Positions 31,209 through 42,431 are shown, counted from the stretch's first letter. The stretch is 64,000 nt of DNA from Trichodelitschia bisporula (GCA_010356995.1 ML996687.1:931803-995802); one strand, 5' to 3'. Made by a program: numbers and translations. Notes: generated by a model from the letters alone, not told the origin.

Positions 31209-31475
31209 ATGGCGCCACCTGCACCCCCGATGAAGTCAACTCTTTCCCCTCAGCCTCGAAATCCCCCCTCATTATTTGCCCATCTACTTGCTTGCTTAAG
31301 CAAAGCAGCAAAGAATAACTACTATTCCAATTATTAATTCACATTCGTTCACCATCTGCCTCACTATTAGACCTTCCCTCCTGTCCATCCGCCTTCTCTG
31401 TCGCTGACAATTCCCTTTGCTGGAGTATAGATCTCGCATCGTTCATCGCCCTTCTCCCCCCCAACCTCAACCGCA

Positions 31476-33428
31476 ATGGCAACATTGCAATTACGGCCCT
31501 TCATTCCCTCTGCGTCGGATCCTTCTGACCGGGTGCCACACGAACCTGTCAATGTCGCGCCTCTGCTCACTCGCACTCTCGAGCAAGACGTCGGTCCTTC
31601 GCCTAAGTCCTCGAGCGAGTCGCTGTACTCCGCCGACCAGTCACACAATTCCGACTCTCCTCCGCTCACACCTGCCACCGATGGCACAGCCGACGAAGCA
31701 TTATCACTGGAGATTTCCACTGCCCGCCAGCGTCGCGCGTCGACCACATTGATATCGCAGAATGGCGACACGATTCAACGTTTGCTGGGTGGCGGCGAGA
31801 CTGGCACACAACTCATTGAAAAATACTGCTGCGGCGGTGGCTGCTGTCTACGCAACGCGCAACGTCGTCAGTCTTCACTCACGCCCGGTTTTCACCCGGT
31901 TAAAGTGCCGGATAATCCCGCATTCCGCGCCCTGGAACTGAAGCTCACGCCCTTCTCGCTGGACACCGAGCTCAACACCCTTGCTCCTCTTCCCGACGTT
32001 ACTGTTTCTTTCGAGCCCCTGCCAAAGACGGCGCCGACCCACGTCTCACCAGTCCACGTCCACCCGCCTTCCTTCGTCCAACCCCATCCGCCCTACGAGG
32101 TCTTCTCCGCGCCCGTCCACTGCGCACGCGAGTTGACGAAACCGGGAGCCGAGAAGCGTACCATCCACTTCGACCTGGACGTCACCGACTATCCCGACGA
32201 AGGCGGCGTAGACTTCAAGGTAGGCGGAGCAATTGGCATCGTCCCGCCCAACGATACGAGTGTAGTTGACGATGTCTTCACCGTGCTGGGTGTTCCGACC
32301 TACGTCCGGGACAAGCCGGTCCTGCTTCGCACTACTGGCGGCCGCTGGCCCACCATCTGGGGAGATGACAAGGCCCGCGAACTGGTGACGACACGTCGAG
32401 AGCTGCTCACTTGGTGTTGCGACTTGCAAACCACGCCACCCACCAAGCCGTTGCTCCGCCTGCTCGCTGAGTACGCTACTGAGCCCAACGAGCGCAAGAT
32501 ACTTCTTTATCTCTGCGCTGCCGAAGGTCAAGCGTCATTCTGCGATCTGCGTACGGGACCGCACATCACCATCCCTCAACTTCTACATGCGTTTCCGAGT
32601 GCGAAACCTCCTCTGCATGCGCTGCTCTCCGTTACTACACAGCTCATGCCGCGCTTTTACTCCCTCTCCAACGATCCTCACATCTCATCCTCGCGCGATA
32701 CTGTCTCAGGGCGCCGTCTGATCGAGATGGCGGTGAGCGTTCATGAGACGCCGGATTGGCGCGGCGGCATGCGTACCGGCGTCGGTAGCGGATTCATGGA
32801 GCGTGTGGCAAAGGCTTTCATCTCGGGCAGCAAGTCGGGGGCCAATCCGGCGCCCGAGATCCGCGTGCCCATGTTCCGCGGCCTCATGGCGAACCCGCTC
32901 TCTCGCGAGTTTGTGAGCAGCGGTCCGATGATGCTGATTGGGGCTGGTGTGGGTATGGCACCATTTCGTGGTTTCATCCTAAACCGGGTAAAGAATGCAA
33001 ACTGCGCCAACAAGATATGGCTCGTACAGGGCGTGCGGGACTCGGAACTCGATGAGCTTTATCAGGGCGAGCTAGGCGACCATGAGAAGGACATCAAGCG
33101 CGTCGTTCAGTCCCGAAAGGGCAACCGTGCGCCTGATGAGGCCAAGTACGTGCAAGACGAGGTCCGCATGCAGGCCGATGTTGTGTGGTTTGTCGCCAAT
33201 GCTCTCGACGGCCGCATATTTGTGTGTGGTAGCAGTCGTGGGATGGGCGAGGGTGTTCACGAAGCCCTGGTCGACGTTGCCGTGCGCAAAGGGGGTCTGA
33301 ACCGCGAGCAGGCCGAGGAGTTCTGGCGCGGAAAGAAGAAGGGTGGACAGTACATCGCAGTAAGTCCATTCATATACTCATACCAAAATCCCGCTTGCTG
33401 ACCATCTCGCTTCCAGGAAACGTGGTGA
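31476..33428 (+). CDS. Diflavin-reductase-like FAD/NADPH protein lacking a flavodoxin domain
   Basis: Exons 31476-33359 and 33417-33428 (intron 57 nt), 631 residues. The C-terminal two-thirds is the FAD/NADPH half of the P450-reductase/sulfite-reductase family: a connecting domain (YEVFSAPVHCAREL onward), FAD loop RFYSLSND (Arg393), the NADPH-binding GAGVGMAPFRGF (from 489), the VCGSSRGMGEGVH motif, and a last exon of three codons giving the ending YIAETW, with the C-terminal Trp that stacks on FAD in this family. The N-terminal ~140 residues have no flavodoxin/FMN domain; instead they hold a Ser-rich stretch and a cysteine cluster CCGGGCC (C118, C119, C123, C124). An external flavodoxin or another acceptor would be needed. 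Substrate unknown. Confidence 0.8.
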
Positions 33429-33889
33429 GCGCTACAACCAAAAGCTTGTGCCATTTAGACTAGTCGCTTTTCCTTCGCCATGTCAGCAACTCCTGTGCAT
33501 ACCACTGCCGGCATGCGGATATTTCGCCTTGTTTTGTGCATTGATAGAGGCTTACTCATGCGCGGACTCGTGTTCGTCGTCTCGCGCGGATCTTCCTGTT
33601 TAATGGGTGTTGGGTTTTTTTCGGCTTTGTATACAAATAGACGCGTACGACATCGTCTGAGGGCAGAACGAAAGGCATGTGAAAGTGGGACTTCTTTTCG
33701 AGGCAAACTCGACCGGATCATAGGGGAAATATATGAGGCGTACTGGAGTTCTCCTTCGGGTCGGATTTCTGCAGTTAACTCTGTCCGGCGAGTAGAGCTT
33801 CTTGCACCAAGTGTTGATCGGCCTCCCAGTGCATGAACCAGTTGCATCTAGTCTAATCATGGGGATACACAGAGTAGGCAAATGGGAGA
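33429..33889. other. Intergenic, convergent 3' ends
   Basis: Between the stops of the FAD reductase and CCA1-TTI2. No gene recognised; a 118-codon plus-strand frame (from 33480) has no recognisable features. Confidence 0.55.
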
Positions 33890-36778
33890 TCACTGAACCA
33901 TGCCCTTCAGTTCCGGTTCTGCCTCCAGAAGAGAGTGAATCTCTCCTTCAAATCGCTTCCCGTCACTCAACTCGTGGACCGTCGCTCTCAACTCCGCAAA
34001 TACCCCCCTCAACTGTTTCCGCAGCTCGCCCCAATTAGCTGTCTCCCCGCTTGGATTTCTTTCCCCAGAAACCTGAACCCAGCATGCCCCCAAACCGGCA
34101 GCAATGTCCCCCCTCCACACCTCGACCCTCGGCCGTGCGTTACGCATCACAGCTTCCAACCCCAGCAGAGAGGCATGCGTCAACTCTGGCATCGCCAGGA
34201 CCAGCGGATCGGCCAGTATACCCGTCAGTAAGGGTACCAGGCCCTTGAGATGCACCACGGAGTGCACCTCTAGTGCATCCAGCACTGTCGGAAGATGTCC
34301 TAATAGCACCACCGCCAGCCTCGGATATGTGCTGTATGGGCAAACAGACAGTGGATGCAAAATTCCTTGCCTGAGTAGCGTCGTAAGTGCACGCACGCGG
34401 GGACTCCGTAGCGTAAAATGGTCGTCGGGCCTCTGCGGTTGAACCGGAGGATCATTGGGATAGGCAACATTTGTAACTGCTAAGATAGCCGGAATAGAGG
34501 CGCCTATAATGGTGGTAGCTTCATCCTCTGGTGTCAAAGTGGGAAGGTATGTGACGGAGATGTAGAGCGAATCAAGGAACAGCTGAGCCAGGCCGGTCCG
34601 CACAAGCAACCCGGAAGGTGTTACCGCCATCACATTACAAACCAGATCCGCACCCAGTGCGCGGGTTTTAGTGTCGGTATCGTCCAAGATACTAAGCAAG
34701 GTAGGAATGAGGGCACCCCATTCTTTCTCCACCGTCCGGGAGTCAAGCGCACGGCATATCCATGTCAAAAGCGGGAAAACCCATATGCTGTTGGGAGGGA
34801 ACTTCCAGGGATGAGAGACGGAATCATCGAGGCTGAGGTTACCAAAGCGAGGTGCAAGAGGTGTCGCAAGGGGCTTACGCCCGGCTGGTGTGACTGGCGT
34901 TTGCGAGGTGGACGCCTGCGAGAAAAGGGGGCGGAGAGTTAGGCTGAGGAAATGAGCAATGAGAGCGGAGACTAGCTCACTGGTATTCTTAGCTTTAAGT
35001 TGCTTGGCCGCCCTGGATGCTCTGGGAACTGTTGTGGAAATGGACTTGAACTCTTCCGACGCCTTCAAGCTGTCCAGCAAGACTTCCTGATCCGTAACCT
35101 CTGGATTTCGTAGCTGCCATGCCATGATGATGTCAAGCGCAGATTTCATCCACGGCCCTGGAGGAGTCGCAAGTGCTCTCGAAAGCGATTTGCCATCTAA
35201 GAGAGGTCTTAGATTATAGGCTTCAGCAATCCCAAGTTCTTGGGTAGCAGAGGTAAAGCGAGTGTAATCGAAGATCAGTTCTGGAAAAGTTAGTAGACGC
35301 CTGAAAACTTCCGATATATACTTGCTTTCTTGCGCTCCAGGGGTCTCCAAAATCTCGACTAGGAGGGCCGACAGGACTTGCAACCTCCATGTCGGGCCCC
35401 AAGTGCGGATTGCCATGCCCAGTGTGTCGCGGGCGGTTACTTGTCTGTCCTTGAGACTCTTGATTTCCTCCAGGTTTCGGACGCAGAGATTGATCAAGTC
35501 CGTGACTTTGTTTGGCGCTTTGAGGCTTTCCCGAGCCACAGATACGGCTATTGGCGGGGCAGTCTTTGCCCCAGTGGGAGGAGAAGGCTCTGAGACTGTG
35601 ATCCATGGGGTCATAGTTGCAACCACCCATGCTAAAAACGACTCTTCCTCATTATGGACAACGAATGATCCGAACTGGCCGGAAGCGTCCTTGAGCAACA
35701 TTGCGAGTGCATCGTACACAGATCGCCAGTTTCCAGTATCTGGAACTTGCACATTCTCACCAGTTGGGTTGGTGAAGATAGTGGAGTAGAGATTCAGACT
35801 GTCAAAGAACTCAAGAGCCCTTCGCGGGTCCTGTCCCCTGAGAATCTTCTCAAGTTCCATCCAAATGCGTTCCTTGGTGATTTTGAGCTTGAGGGCTTCC
35901 CGAATATCGGGGTGAGCCATGTATCCCAGGGCGTGGTCGTCGATCCGGTAGCCCAGCCTGCATGCAAAGCGTATGAGACGTAAGACACGTAACGGGTCGT
36001 CCTTGAACGTGGTATAGGGTTCAAGTGGGGTGCGAATGAGACCGGCTTTGAGATCTTGAAGGCCCTGCTCGGTGAAGTCTTCGATGGATGACGTGTTGAG
36101 GTTGTAAAACATGGCGTTTATGGTGGCATCACGTCGCAGGGCATCTTCTTTTGCCGTTCCAAACTCCATTTGCGGGTTGCGGCTGTCACTGGTGTACGTT
36201 TCCTTACGTAGGTTCACCAGGTCGACTTCCAGGCCTAAGATTTTGCTGGTAACAGTCTCCAGGTGCTTTGACTTGTCCGGATTTGCTTCGATCTTGGTGA
36301 GACTACCAGCCTTTCTCTTCGCGCCTTCGAGCCCGTATTTGGCAGCATTTCCAGGCGCATCGAGGTACTCTTGCAGACGAAGACCAAATTGGTAGCCCGT
36401 CAGCTTGTTAATGCCGACATCAACGTCGTGGCTCTCCAAGCCTAGCAGCTTGTCTCTCACCCATCCTCCTGTGAATCGGAGTGTCAAGGGTTCTTCGGCA
36501 AGTTGGTTTGGCACAGACTCAGCCGGCGGCGGATCCTGCTCAATGTGCTCCGCAACGTCGAGCAACAGGCGCTTAAGATTGGCTTCTTGGTCGTTGAGGG
36601 GGATTGCAGTGTCCGTCATGTCTTCCAACTTCCTCTTCTTGACTGGCCTGAAATCCGATGTTTGGGGACTGCTGGATCGATCGGACATGGAACGAAAGGG
36701 AATGGACGAATGTTCGCGGCTCGCCGATGGGAACCTCCTCGCACTTTTAAGTAGCAGCCTCAGCCCGATTCGACTCAT
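33890..36778 (-). CDS. CCA1: CCA-adding tRNA nucleotidyltransferase fused to a TTI2 domain
   Basis: A single open frame of 962 residues from the ATG at 36778. Residues 1 to ~575 are the class II CCA-adding enzyme: FTGGWVRDKLLG (~103-114), catalytic DVDV (Asp118, Asp120), RRDATINAMFYNL, and DDPLRVLRLIRFACRLGY. Residues ~597-962 look like Tti2, a partner of Tel2-Tti1 in maturing PIK-related kinases: TPAGRKPL, HPWKF, LVRTGLAQLFLDSL, TYLPTLTPEDE, VVHLKGLVPLLTGILADP and WRGDIAAGLGACWV. Yeast CCA1 alone is 546 residues. The first Met heads a presequence-like stretch; a second in-frame ATG at 36688 starts MSDRSSSPQ just before a nuclear-signal-like RPVKKRK, so mitochondrial and nuclear/cytosolic forms are likely. 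Confidence 0.85.
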   Translation of the reverse strand: MSRIGLRLLLKSARRFPSASREHSSIPFRSMSDRSSSPQTSDFRPVKKRKLEDMTDTAIPLNDQEANLKRLLLDVAEHIEQDPPPAESVPNQLAEEPLTLRFTGGWVRDKLLGLESHDVDVGINKLTGYQFGLRLQEYLDAPGNAAKYGLEGAKRKAGSLTKIEANPDKSKHLETVTSKILGLEVDLVNLRKETYTSDSRNPQMEFGTAKEDALRRDATINAMFYNLNTSSIEDFTEQGLQDLKAGLIRTPLEPYTTFKDDPLRVLRLIRFACRLGYRIDDHALGYMAHPDIREALKLKITKERIWMELEKILRGQDPRRALEFFDSLNLYSTIFTNPTGENVQVPDTGNWRSVYDALAMLLKDASGQFGSFVVHNEEESFLAWVVATMTPWITVSEPSPPTGAKTAPPIAVSVARESLKAPNKVTDLINLCVRNLEEIKSLKDRQVTARDTLGMAIRTWGPTWRLQVLSALLVEILETPGAQESKYISEVFRRLLTFPELIFDYTRFTSATQELGIAEAYNLRPLLDGKSLSRALATPPGPWMKSALDIIMAWQLRNPEVTDQEVLLDSLKASEEFKSISTTVPRASRAAKQLKAKNTSELVSALIAHFLSLTLRPLFSQASTSQTPVTPAGRKPLATPLAPRFGNLSLDDSVSHPWKFPPNSIWVFPLLTWICRALDSRTVEKEWGALIPTLLSILDDTDTKTRALGADLVCNVMAVTPSGLLVRTGLAQLFLDSLYISVTYLPTLTPEDEATTIIGASIPAILAVTNVAYPNDPPVQPQRPDDHFTLRSPRVRALTTLLRQGILHPLSVCPYSTYPRLAVVLLGHLPTVLDALEVHSVVHLKGLVPLLTGILADPLVLAMPELTHASLLGLEAVMRNARPRVEVWRGDIAAGLGACWVQVSGERNPSGETANWGELRKQLRGVFAELRATVHELSDGKRFEGEIHSLLEAEPELKGMVQ

Positions 36779-38229
36779 ATATTCATTGCTGGACAAGTTG
36801 CGTGGTAAAGCTGGCGAAGGGATTCTACCAGGACTGCGTCAGAAGCGGCTGGTGTACGTGAAAGGGAAAGCAAAGTGGGACAGCGTGAAAATTGAATGCG
36901 TCGTAGTTGCAGTCGCAAAAGCTGTAAGTTGAAAGTGTGAAGAGGAGCGGAGACGATGACGAAGAACCGAAAGGTGCACAAAAGGCCCGGTCCGGGCGTT
37001 GATTCAGGCAGCCATTTTGTTCGTTCCTCAGGCAATAGTTGACAAGCAGCGGAATCGAGGCTGACGAGCCCGCCGTCTTCATCTCAAGATACAGAAAGCT
37101 TCAATCGCTACAGTCAGCACCAGCAAACAACAGAACTTTTCCTCTTCATTCGTAGGCCATCCCATACCACTAACCAACATGACAATCTCTGACAGTCCTA
37201 CTTGCTATAAGCTGCCAATTTTTTCTTGACCTCTTTCTGAGCTTCTCGGCGACGACATCTTGCTACGGGTAGCTCCTGCGGACAGGACATCGGCCGCTCA
37301 TCTATGCGTAGAACCTAGTGCATATATACGCTCCAAGCTCCCATGGACTTAATTCTTGTGACTCGCCAAAAAATCACCTCGATACGGTAGAAACAAGGCG
37401 CGCGCTTCCGAGGTAACCATGGCTGTTCTTCCGCTTCTCCGTCGGATAAACGATCGGCTTTCCATCTGCCTGGTCAATCTACAGCACGTTTCCTGAGGCG
37501 AAGCGGATTTACCCGATCCCATCGTGATGCTCGGATTGCCCAGCGGTGTACTACGTACCTGCGCGCGAGTAAATGGCACATGCCGCGGGAAAAGTAAGTT
37601 GAAGACGTCACGGACGCAAAAGCGCAAATGGCGCATGGAGGTTCAAAGGTGGGGGGGAGGAAGTCATCGCAAACGTCCTTTACGCAAACTAAGCGCGAAC
37701 AAAATGACGCCCCCAGCAAACGATAAGATCTATGGTGCTCCGTAAACAGCTATACGTGAATTAATCGTCTCCGACGGGGGCAGAGTGGGACTCCGGTATC
37801 CAAGAACTCCCCCGGGCATTACCGTGATGTCGTTCAGGTATTGCTTCTCCACCCCTCCCGCAATCGTCCAGTAGTCCAGCGCCCCCAGTGCCCCTCCCCC
37901 TCCCCCCCTCACCCCACCATCAACAAGCGGCCAAGCAACCCCTCCCACCAGTAGACTTTACGGCCCCGCCCCGGATTTCTCCCTGGTTCTTAAAGTTGCG
38001 CTGCGAAATTCCTTTAAACGTCCCGACAATCCCCTCCCTCACAGGCTTCCCGTCATCCTTTCCCCAACTCCCCTCGCACCGTCAACCTTTCCTCCCCCTC
38101 ATAACTTGCTCCATTGACCCTCAATCCGTTCACCAAACAAACCTAGAGCTCCGTAAGTCGCGTTAACGTCATATCTCGTTGAACTCTCCTGACTTGGCTT
38201 CGTGCTCTCAGTGCCAGTACTCTGCAATC
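36779..38229. promoter_or_regulatory. Divergent region CCA1-TTI2 / FBA1
   Basis: About 1.45 kb with no recognised gene. The FBA1 side is C/T-rich (about 37860-38120), as expected of a strong glycolytic promoter and leader. A probable leader intron lies at 38153-38211. Confidence 0.5.
38153..38211 (+). other. Probable 5'-leader intron of FBA1
   Basis: GTAAGT donor at 38153, CTGAC branch-point sequence and CTCAG acceptor ending 38211, 59 nt, located 18 nt before the FBA1 start codon. Confidence 0.55.
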
Positions 38230-39548
38230 ATGGGTGCCACGGACGTTCTGTCGCGCAAGTCCGGTGTCATCGTCGGTATGTTCATTAATTTGCTCCTGCG
38301 TCGCGTCTCGCGAGGTCTGGCAAGCCGCTCCGTTAAACGGAGCTAACCAAGCTACCCCACAGGCGATGACGTCCGCGCTCTCTTCAAATATGCTCAGGAG
38401 CACAACTTCGCCATCCCCGCGATCAACGTCACCTCCAGCAGCACCGTCGTAGCTTCTCTTGAGGCTGCCCGTGATGCAAAGTCCCCGATCATCCTCCAGA
38501 TGTCGCAGGGTGGGGGTGCCTACTTCGCCGGAAAGGGTGAGTCCTAAACCTTGTCTCGGTTGCTTTTCTCCCCCACGCCACCGACCTATCTCTGCACCCC
38601 CAAGCCCTGGCTGATGTGAAAAAACAAACAATTAGGTGTCTCCAATGGTGATCAGGCTGCTTCCGTTGCCGGTTCTATCGCCGGTGCCGTGTACATCCGT
38701 GCCATCGCTCCTAGCTATGGCATCCCCGTCATCCTCCACACTGACCATTGTGCCAAGAAGCTGCTGCCGTGGCTGGACGGTATGCTCGACGAGGATGAGC
38801 GCTACTTCAAGGAGCACGGCGAGCCGCTGTTCTCATCGCACATGATCGACTTGTCTGAGGAGCCCATGGACTACAATATCCAGACGACTGCCAAGTACCT
38901 GAAGCGTTCGGCGCCCATGAAGCAGTGGTTGGAGATGGAGATCGGCATCACCGGTGGCGAGGAAGATGGTGTGAATAATGAGGACGTGGACAATGCCTCG
39001 CTCTACACCCAAGTGCGTCCCTATTGTCTCTTTACTAATTAACGAGAGCTAACATATCCCAGCCCGAAGACATCTACGAGATATACAAGACTCTCTCCCC
39101 GATCAGCCCCTACTTCTCTATCGCGGCCGGCTTCGGCAATGTGCATGGCGTGTACAAGCCGGGTAACGTGAAGCTGCATCCCGAGCTGCTGTCCAAGCAC
39201 CAGGATTATGTTCGGGAGAAGATCAGCTCAGAGGACCCAAAGCCTTGCTTCCTTGTCTTCCACGGCGGCTCCGGCTCGACCAAGGAGGAGTTTAGGGAGG
39301 CCATCAGCTACGGCGTTGTCAAGGTCAACCTCGACACTGATCTGCAGTGGGCTTACACCTGCGGCATTCGGGACTACATGCTCAACAAGAAGGAGTACGT
39401 TAGCACCCAGGTCGGTAACCCCGATGGCGATGACAAGCCCAACAAGAAGTACTATGATCCGCGCGTGTGGGTCCGTGAGGGCGAGAAGACCATGTCGGCT
39501 CGCGTGAAGGAGGCGCTCACCGACTTCAACACCGCGGGCCAGTTGTAA
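38230..39548 (+). CDS. FBA1: Fructose-bisphosphate aldolase, class II
   Basis: Exons 38230-38275, 38363-38536, 38636-39012 and 39063-39548 (introns 87, 99 and 50 nt), 360 residues, the usual fungal class II length. Cleaves fructose 1,6-bisphosphate to dihydroxyacetone phosphate and glyceraldehyde 3-phosphate; zinc-dependent. Visible: NFAIPAINVTSSSTVVA, zinc-site HTDHCAKK, the DLSEEP loop, AAGFGNVHGVYKPGNV with a zinc His, VFHGGSGS with the third His, and NLDTDLQWA. Only the first intron falls in the N-terminal MGATDVLSRKSGVIVG region. Confidence 0.96.
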
Positions 39549-40005
39549 GGCTGCTGCACGCTTCCAAGGCTTGACGGATGTGAGGCTAGAATGCACAGAT
39601 TACTGGGAAGTATGTATAGCTAGCAGCAAGTTAACTACGAGGCGGCAGGCAGATTGAAAAAATCTTCACCTTTCAATGCCATGCTTCAATGACCTTAAAC
39701 CGTCCGATGTGAAAATGCTCAAATAAGGCTGCATGCCATGCCTCTCTGCGTCATGGTGCAGGCCAAACCTCATTGGAGAGTCGTGGCCCCAACCCCGGCT
39801 CGGAAAAACTTAACACCGATACACTATTCCCAATTCGGAACCTGGAACCTGGAACCTGAGGTGCCTGAGCAGCTGCGGTGAACTGTCGAAGGCTAAGGTC
39901 ACGACATCATCGCCGCATCTTCCTCCATACCTCTTCCATCGACGCTCCCCGCCCTTCTCACAGCTTGCACCCGCAAAACCCCAGCCTAGTTGAACGCGCA
40001 CGGCC
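39549..40005. other. Intergenic FBA1 to RPN5
   Basis: No gene. Has three tandem copies of GGAACCT (about 39838-39858). Otherwise 3' end of FBA1 and promoter of RPN5. Confidence 0.5.
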
Positions 40006-41630
40006 ATGTCCGAGGGACAGATCTTAAAGGCCGATAAGGACTTCACGGCGGAGGTTGACAATCAGCTCCCGGCCGCCCAGGAACTCGCGAAGGTATTAAC
40101 TCTTACAGATCCCGCGGGCATCGCTAATCCACCATTTTAGACTAATGTCGCTGCCGCGATAGAGAAGCTGTCGGCTTTGGAAAAACAGACGCGCCAAGTA
40201 CGTATTTCAGTCCTCAACCCTCCTTGCTGCGGCGGCTTACCTGTTTGCAGGCCTCCGACCTCCCCTCCACTTCACGTCTGCTCATCGGTATCGTCACGAT
40301 ATGTAAAGAAGTCGGCGACTGGAATCTGCTCAACGAGCAGGTCCTGCTGCTGTCGAAGAAGCATGGCCAGCTCAAGCAAGCTGTCACCAAGATGGTGCAG
40401 ACAGTGATGGGCTTCCTGGACCGAACTCCCAACCTCGAAACCAAGCTATCAGTCATCGAGACACTGCGTACAGTGACGGAAGGGAAGATCTTCGTTGAAG
40501 TCGAGCGCGCCCGCGTCACACGAATCCTCTCCAACATAAAGAAGGAGCAGGGCGACATCAAGGCTGCCACGGACATCCTCTGTGAACTCCAAGTTGAAAC
40601 CTTCGGGTCTATGTCCAAGCGGGAGAAGACCGAGTTCATTCTCGATCAAGTTGGGCTCTGCATACAAAAGGGCGACTGGACACAGGCTGGTATTTTGAGC
40701 CGGAAAATCAGTACAAAGTACTTTACGAGGAAGCCCAAGAAAACATCTGCAGAGCTTGAGAAGGAGAGAGAGGAAAAAGCCAAGAAGGAGAAGAAAAAGA
40801 GCGCCGATGAACCAGAGGCTGAACCCGAAGAGGACGTAACCCCTCTGAAGTTGAGATACTACGAGCAACAGATCCAACTGGCCAAGCACGACGACAAATA
40901 TCTTGAGGTTTGCAAGCATTACTGGCAGGTTCTGGACACGGAATCTATTGAATCAAACGCAACTCTGTCCAAGGAGGTGTGTTTGCCTATTTCCTTTGTA
41001 CTTGTCAGTCTAACTCGACTAACGGCACTCAAGGTTTTGAAGCGGTTGGCGTGGTACGCCATACTGGCCCCGCACAGCAACGAGCAGTCTGATCTGCTCC
41101 ACCGCGTAAAGGCCGATACTCGATACGAACAGCTACCGCATGAAGCTCAGCTGCTACGACTGTTCACACTGCACGAGTTGATGAGGTGGCCAATTGTTGC
41201 GAGGCAGTTTGAATCACATCTGACAGATGATGAAGTCTTCGACAGCGAGCCGGACCAATCTGACGACCCCAAGGCGTATCAGCGTTGGGAGGACTTTCGT
41301 AAGCGCATTATCGAACATAACGTCCGCGTGATCGCCAAGTATTACACCCGCATTCAGATGCCTAGATTGACGCAGCTCCTCGACTTGACGGAAGATGAGA
41401 CGGAGAAGTACATCAGCGAGCTGGTCACTTCAAAGACGATCTACGCCAAAATCGACCGCCCCGCCAAGATTGTCAGCTTTGCCAAGCCGCGCGATGCCGA
41501 CGACGTGTTGAACGAGTGGAGCGGAAATATGAGAAGCCTGCTGGGGCTTCTCGAGCGCATCGATCACTTGATCACCAAAGAGGAGATGATGGCTAGGATC
41601 CAGCCCAAGAGCGTCAAGGCAAGTGCGTAA
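40006..41630 (+). CDS. RPN5: 26S proteasome lid subunit Rpn5
   Basis: Exons 40006-40092, 40141-40197, 40251-40976 and 41034-41630 (introns 48, 53 and 57 nt), 488 residues. Rpn5 (human PSMD12) is a PCI-domain scaffold of the proteasome lid that contacts Rpn11. Seen: helical-repeat N-terminus (LLIGIVTICKEVGDWNLLNEQVLLLSKKHGQLK), a Lys/Glu-rich insert (about residues 220-250), and the C-terminal PCI/winged-helix (IEHNVRVIAKYYTRIQMPRL, then YISELVTSKTIYAKIDRPA). The third intron is 57 nt, a multiple of three with no stop, so retained-intron mRNA would add 19 residues; the spliced form reads LSKEVLKRLAWYAILAP. Confidence 0.93.
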
Positions 41631-41897
41631 TCGGCGGGTGGGATATGACGGAGGCAGCATCACGGGGAATGGATGTGACGGTGTTATGCATTACTCGGGC
41701 CTAGAATCACGACTTTACATACACGCTGTCGCCTCAGCAGCTTCAGCATATACTGTAGAGCACATCAGTATTAAGAAGCACCCTTGACCCGTGCTTTGAA
41801 GTCTATTGTGTTGCTACTGTGGTCCCCCTGACAACCGCACAGCTAGTCTTGCTCCGTTTCAGGCTAGCTCTGATGTAGAGATACTGCAGTCCCGTCT

Positions 41898-42431
41898 TCA
41901 GGAACGTCCGCTGCCAAAGTCCTCCATGTTCTTTGCAGCTGGGTCCACGTGCGCGAGTCGAACTGGTTGAGACTCGCGGCGAGTTGCCGTCGGCTCAGGG
42001 GCGTCGACGTTGGCTGAGCGACGGACACCGATGATGTTTTCTATCACTTTGGCTTTGGAAATGGCTCTCTTGTAGCGATCATCAAAGTCAGACACGGCTT
42101 CCTCGGTGTTCTGTGTCGACAGACTCTCGGGCTCGCTCAAAGCGTAAAGAGCCGTAATGTGGCGCTCTAAGCGCGGATTTGAAGGCAACGCTTCGAGTTG
42201 TGACGAGGCTGGCGCGGTGGAGTCTGAGACCACCCTCGATGATTGAACAGCCCAGACACATGCTTGTCCGTGAAGCGCGCCAACTGCAACGAACTTTTCG
42301 AAGGCCTTCTCGAGGCCAAAGACCCGCCCTTCGATGCGTCCTGCGCGCGAGCCATCCTGGACGCCTTCCTGGTAACCTTCCTCGTAGTACCGATCCTCGA
42401 GGTTGAGGATGTCGTCGAAAAGATCATCCAT
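41898..42431 (-). CDS. LTO1: Lto1/ORAOV1-like protein (Yae1 partner)
   Basis: Intronless, 177 residues from the ATG at 42431; the frame is open further upstream but the family begins at MDDLFDDILNLEDRYYEEGY. Lto1 with Yae1 recruits the ABC protein Rli1 to the cytosolic iron-sulfur assembly machinery, and so serves ribosome function. The deca-GX3 helix is plain: EEGYQEGVQDGSRAGRIEGRVFG. The C-terminus is less conserved and ends DFGSGRS; the Trp-type ending that yeast Lto1 uses to bind the CIA machinery is not seen here. Confidence 0.8.
   Translation of the reverse strand: MDDLFDDILNLEDRYYEEGYQEGVQDGSRAGRIEGRVFGLEKAFEKFVAVGALHGQACVWAVQSSRVVSDSTAPASSQLEALPSNPRLERHITALYALSEPESLSTQNTEEAVSDFDDRYKRAISKAKVIENIIGVRRSANVDAPEPTATRRESQPVRLAHVDPAAKNMEDFGSGRS

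Larger units (their letters stand above)
29312..31475. other. Long intergenic region with repeats and a leader
   Basis: Gene-poor 2.1 kb. Contents: CT microsatellite in the SEC12 leader (about 29406-29422), E-box CACGTGAC with adjoining GTCA (29650-29661), two TACGGATGTA-type motifs (29853-29868 and 30866-30881), an ancient in-frame duplication (30041-30225), a small hairpin TGCGGAGTGCTCCGCA (about 30493-30508), a long pyrimidine tract (about 30738-30830), and a probable 5'-leader intron plus short upstream frame before the next gene. Confidence 0.5.

Noticed and set aside
33480-33836. 118-codon plus-strand frame between convergent genes
   Set aside because: Lies in expected 3' untranslated DNA and shows no conserved feature.
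36775-38229. Possible extra gene between CCA1-TTI2 and FBA1
   Set aside because: Only short overlapping frames; composition fits promoter and leader DNA.
38690-38700. GTACATCCGTG word matching the recurring motif
   Set aside because: Inside FBA1 coding sequence (YIRA), explained by codons.
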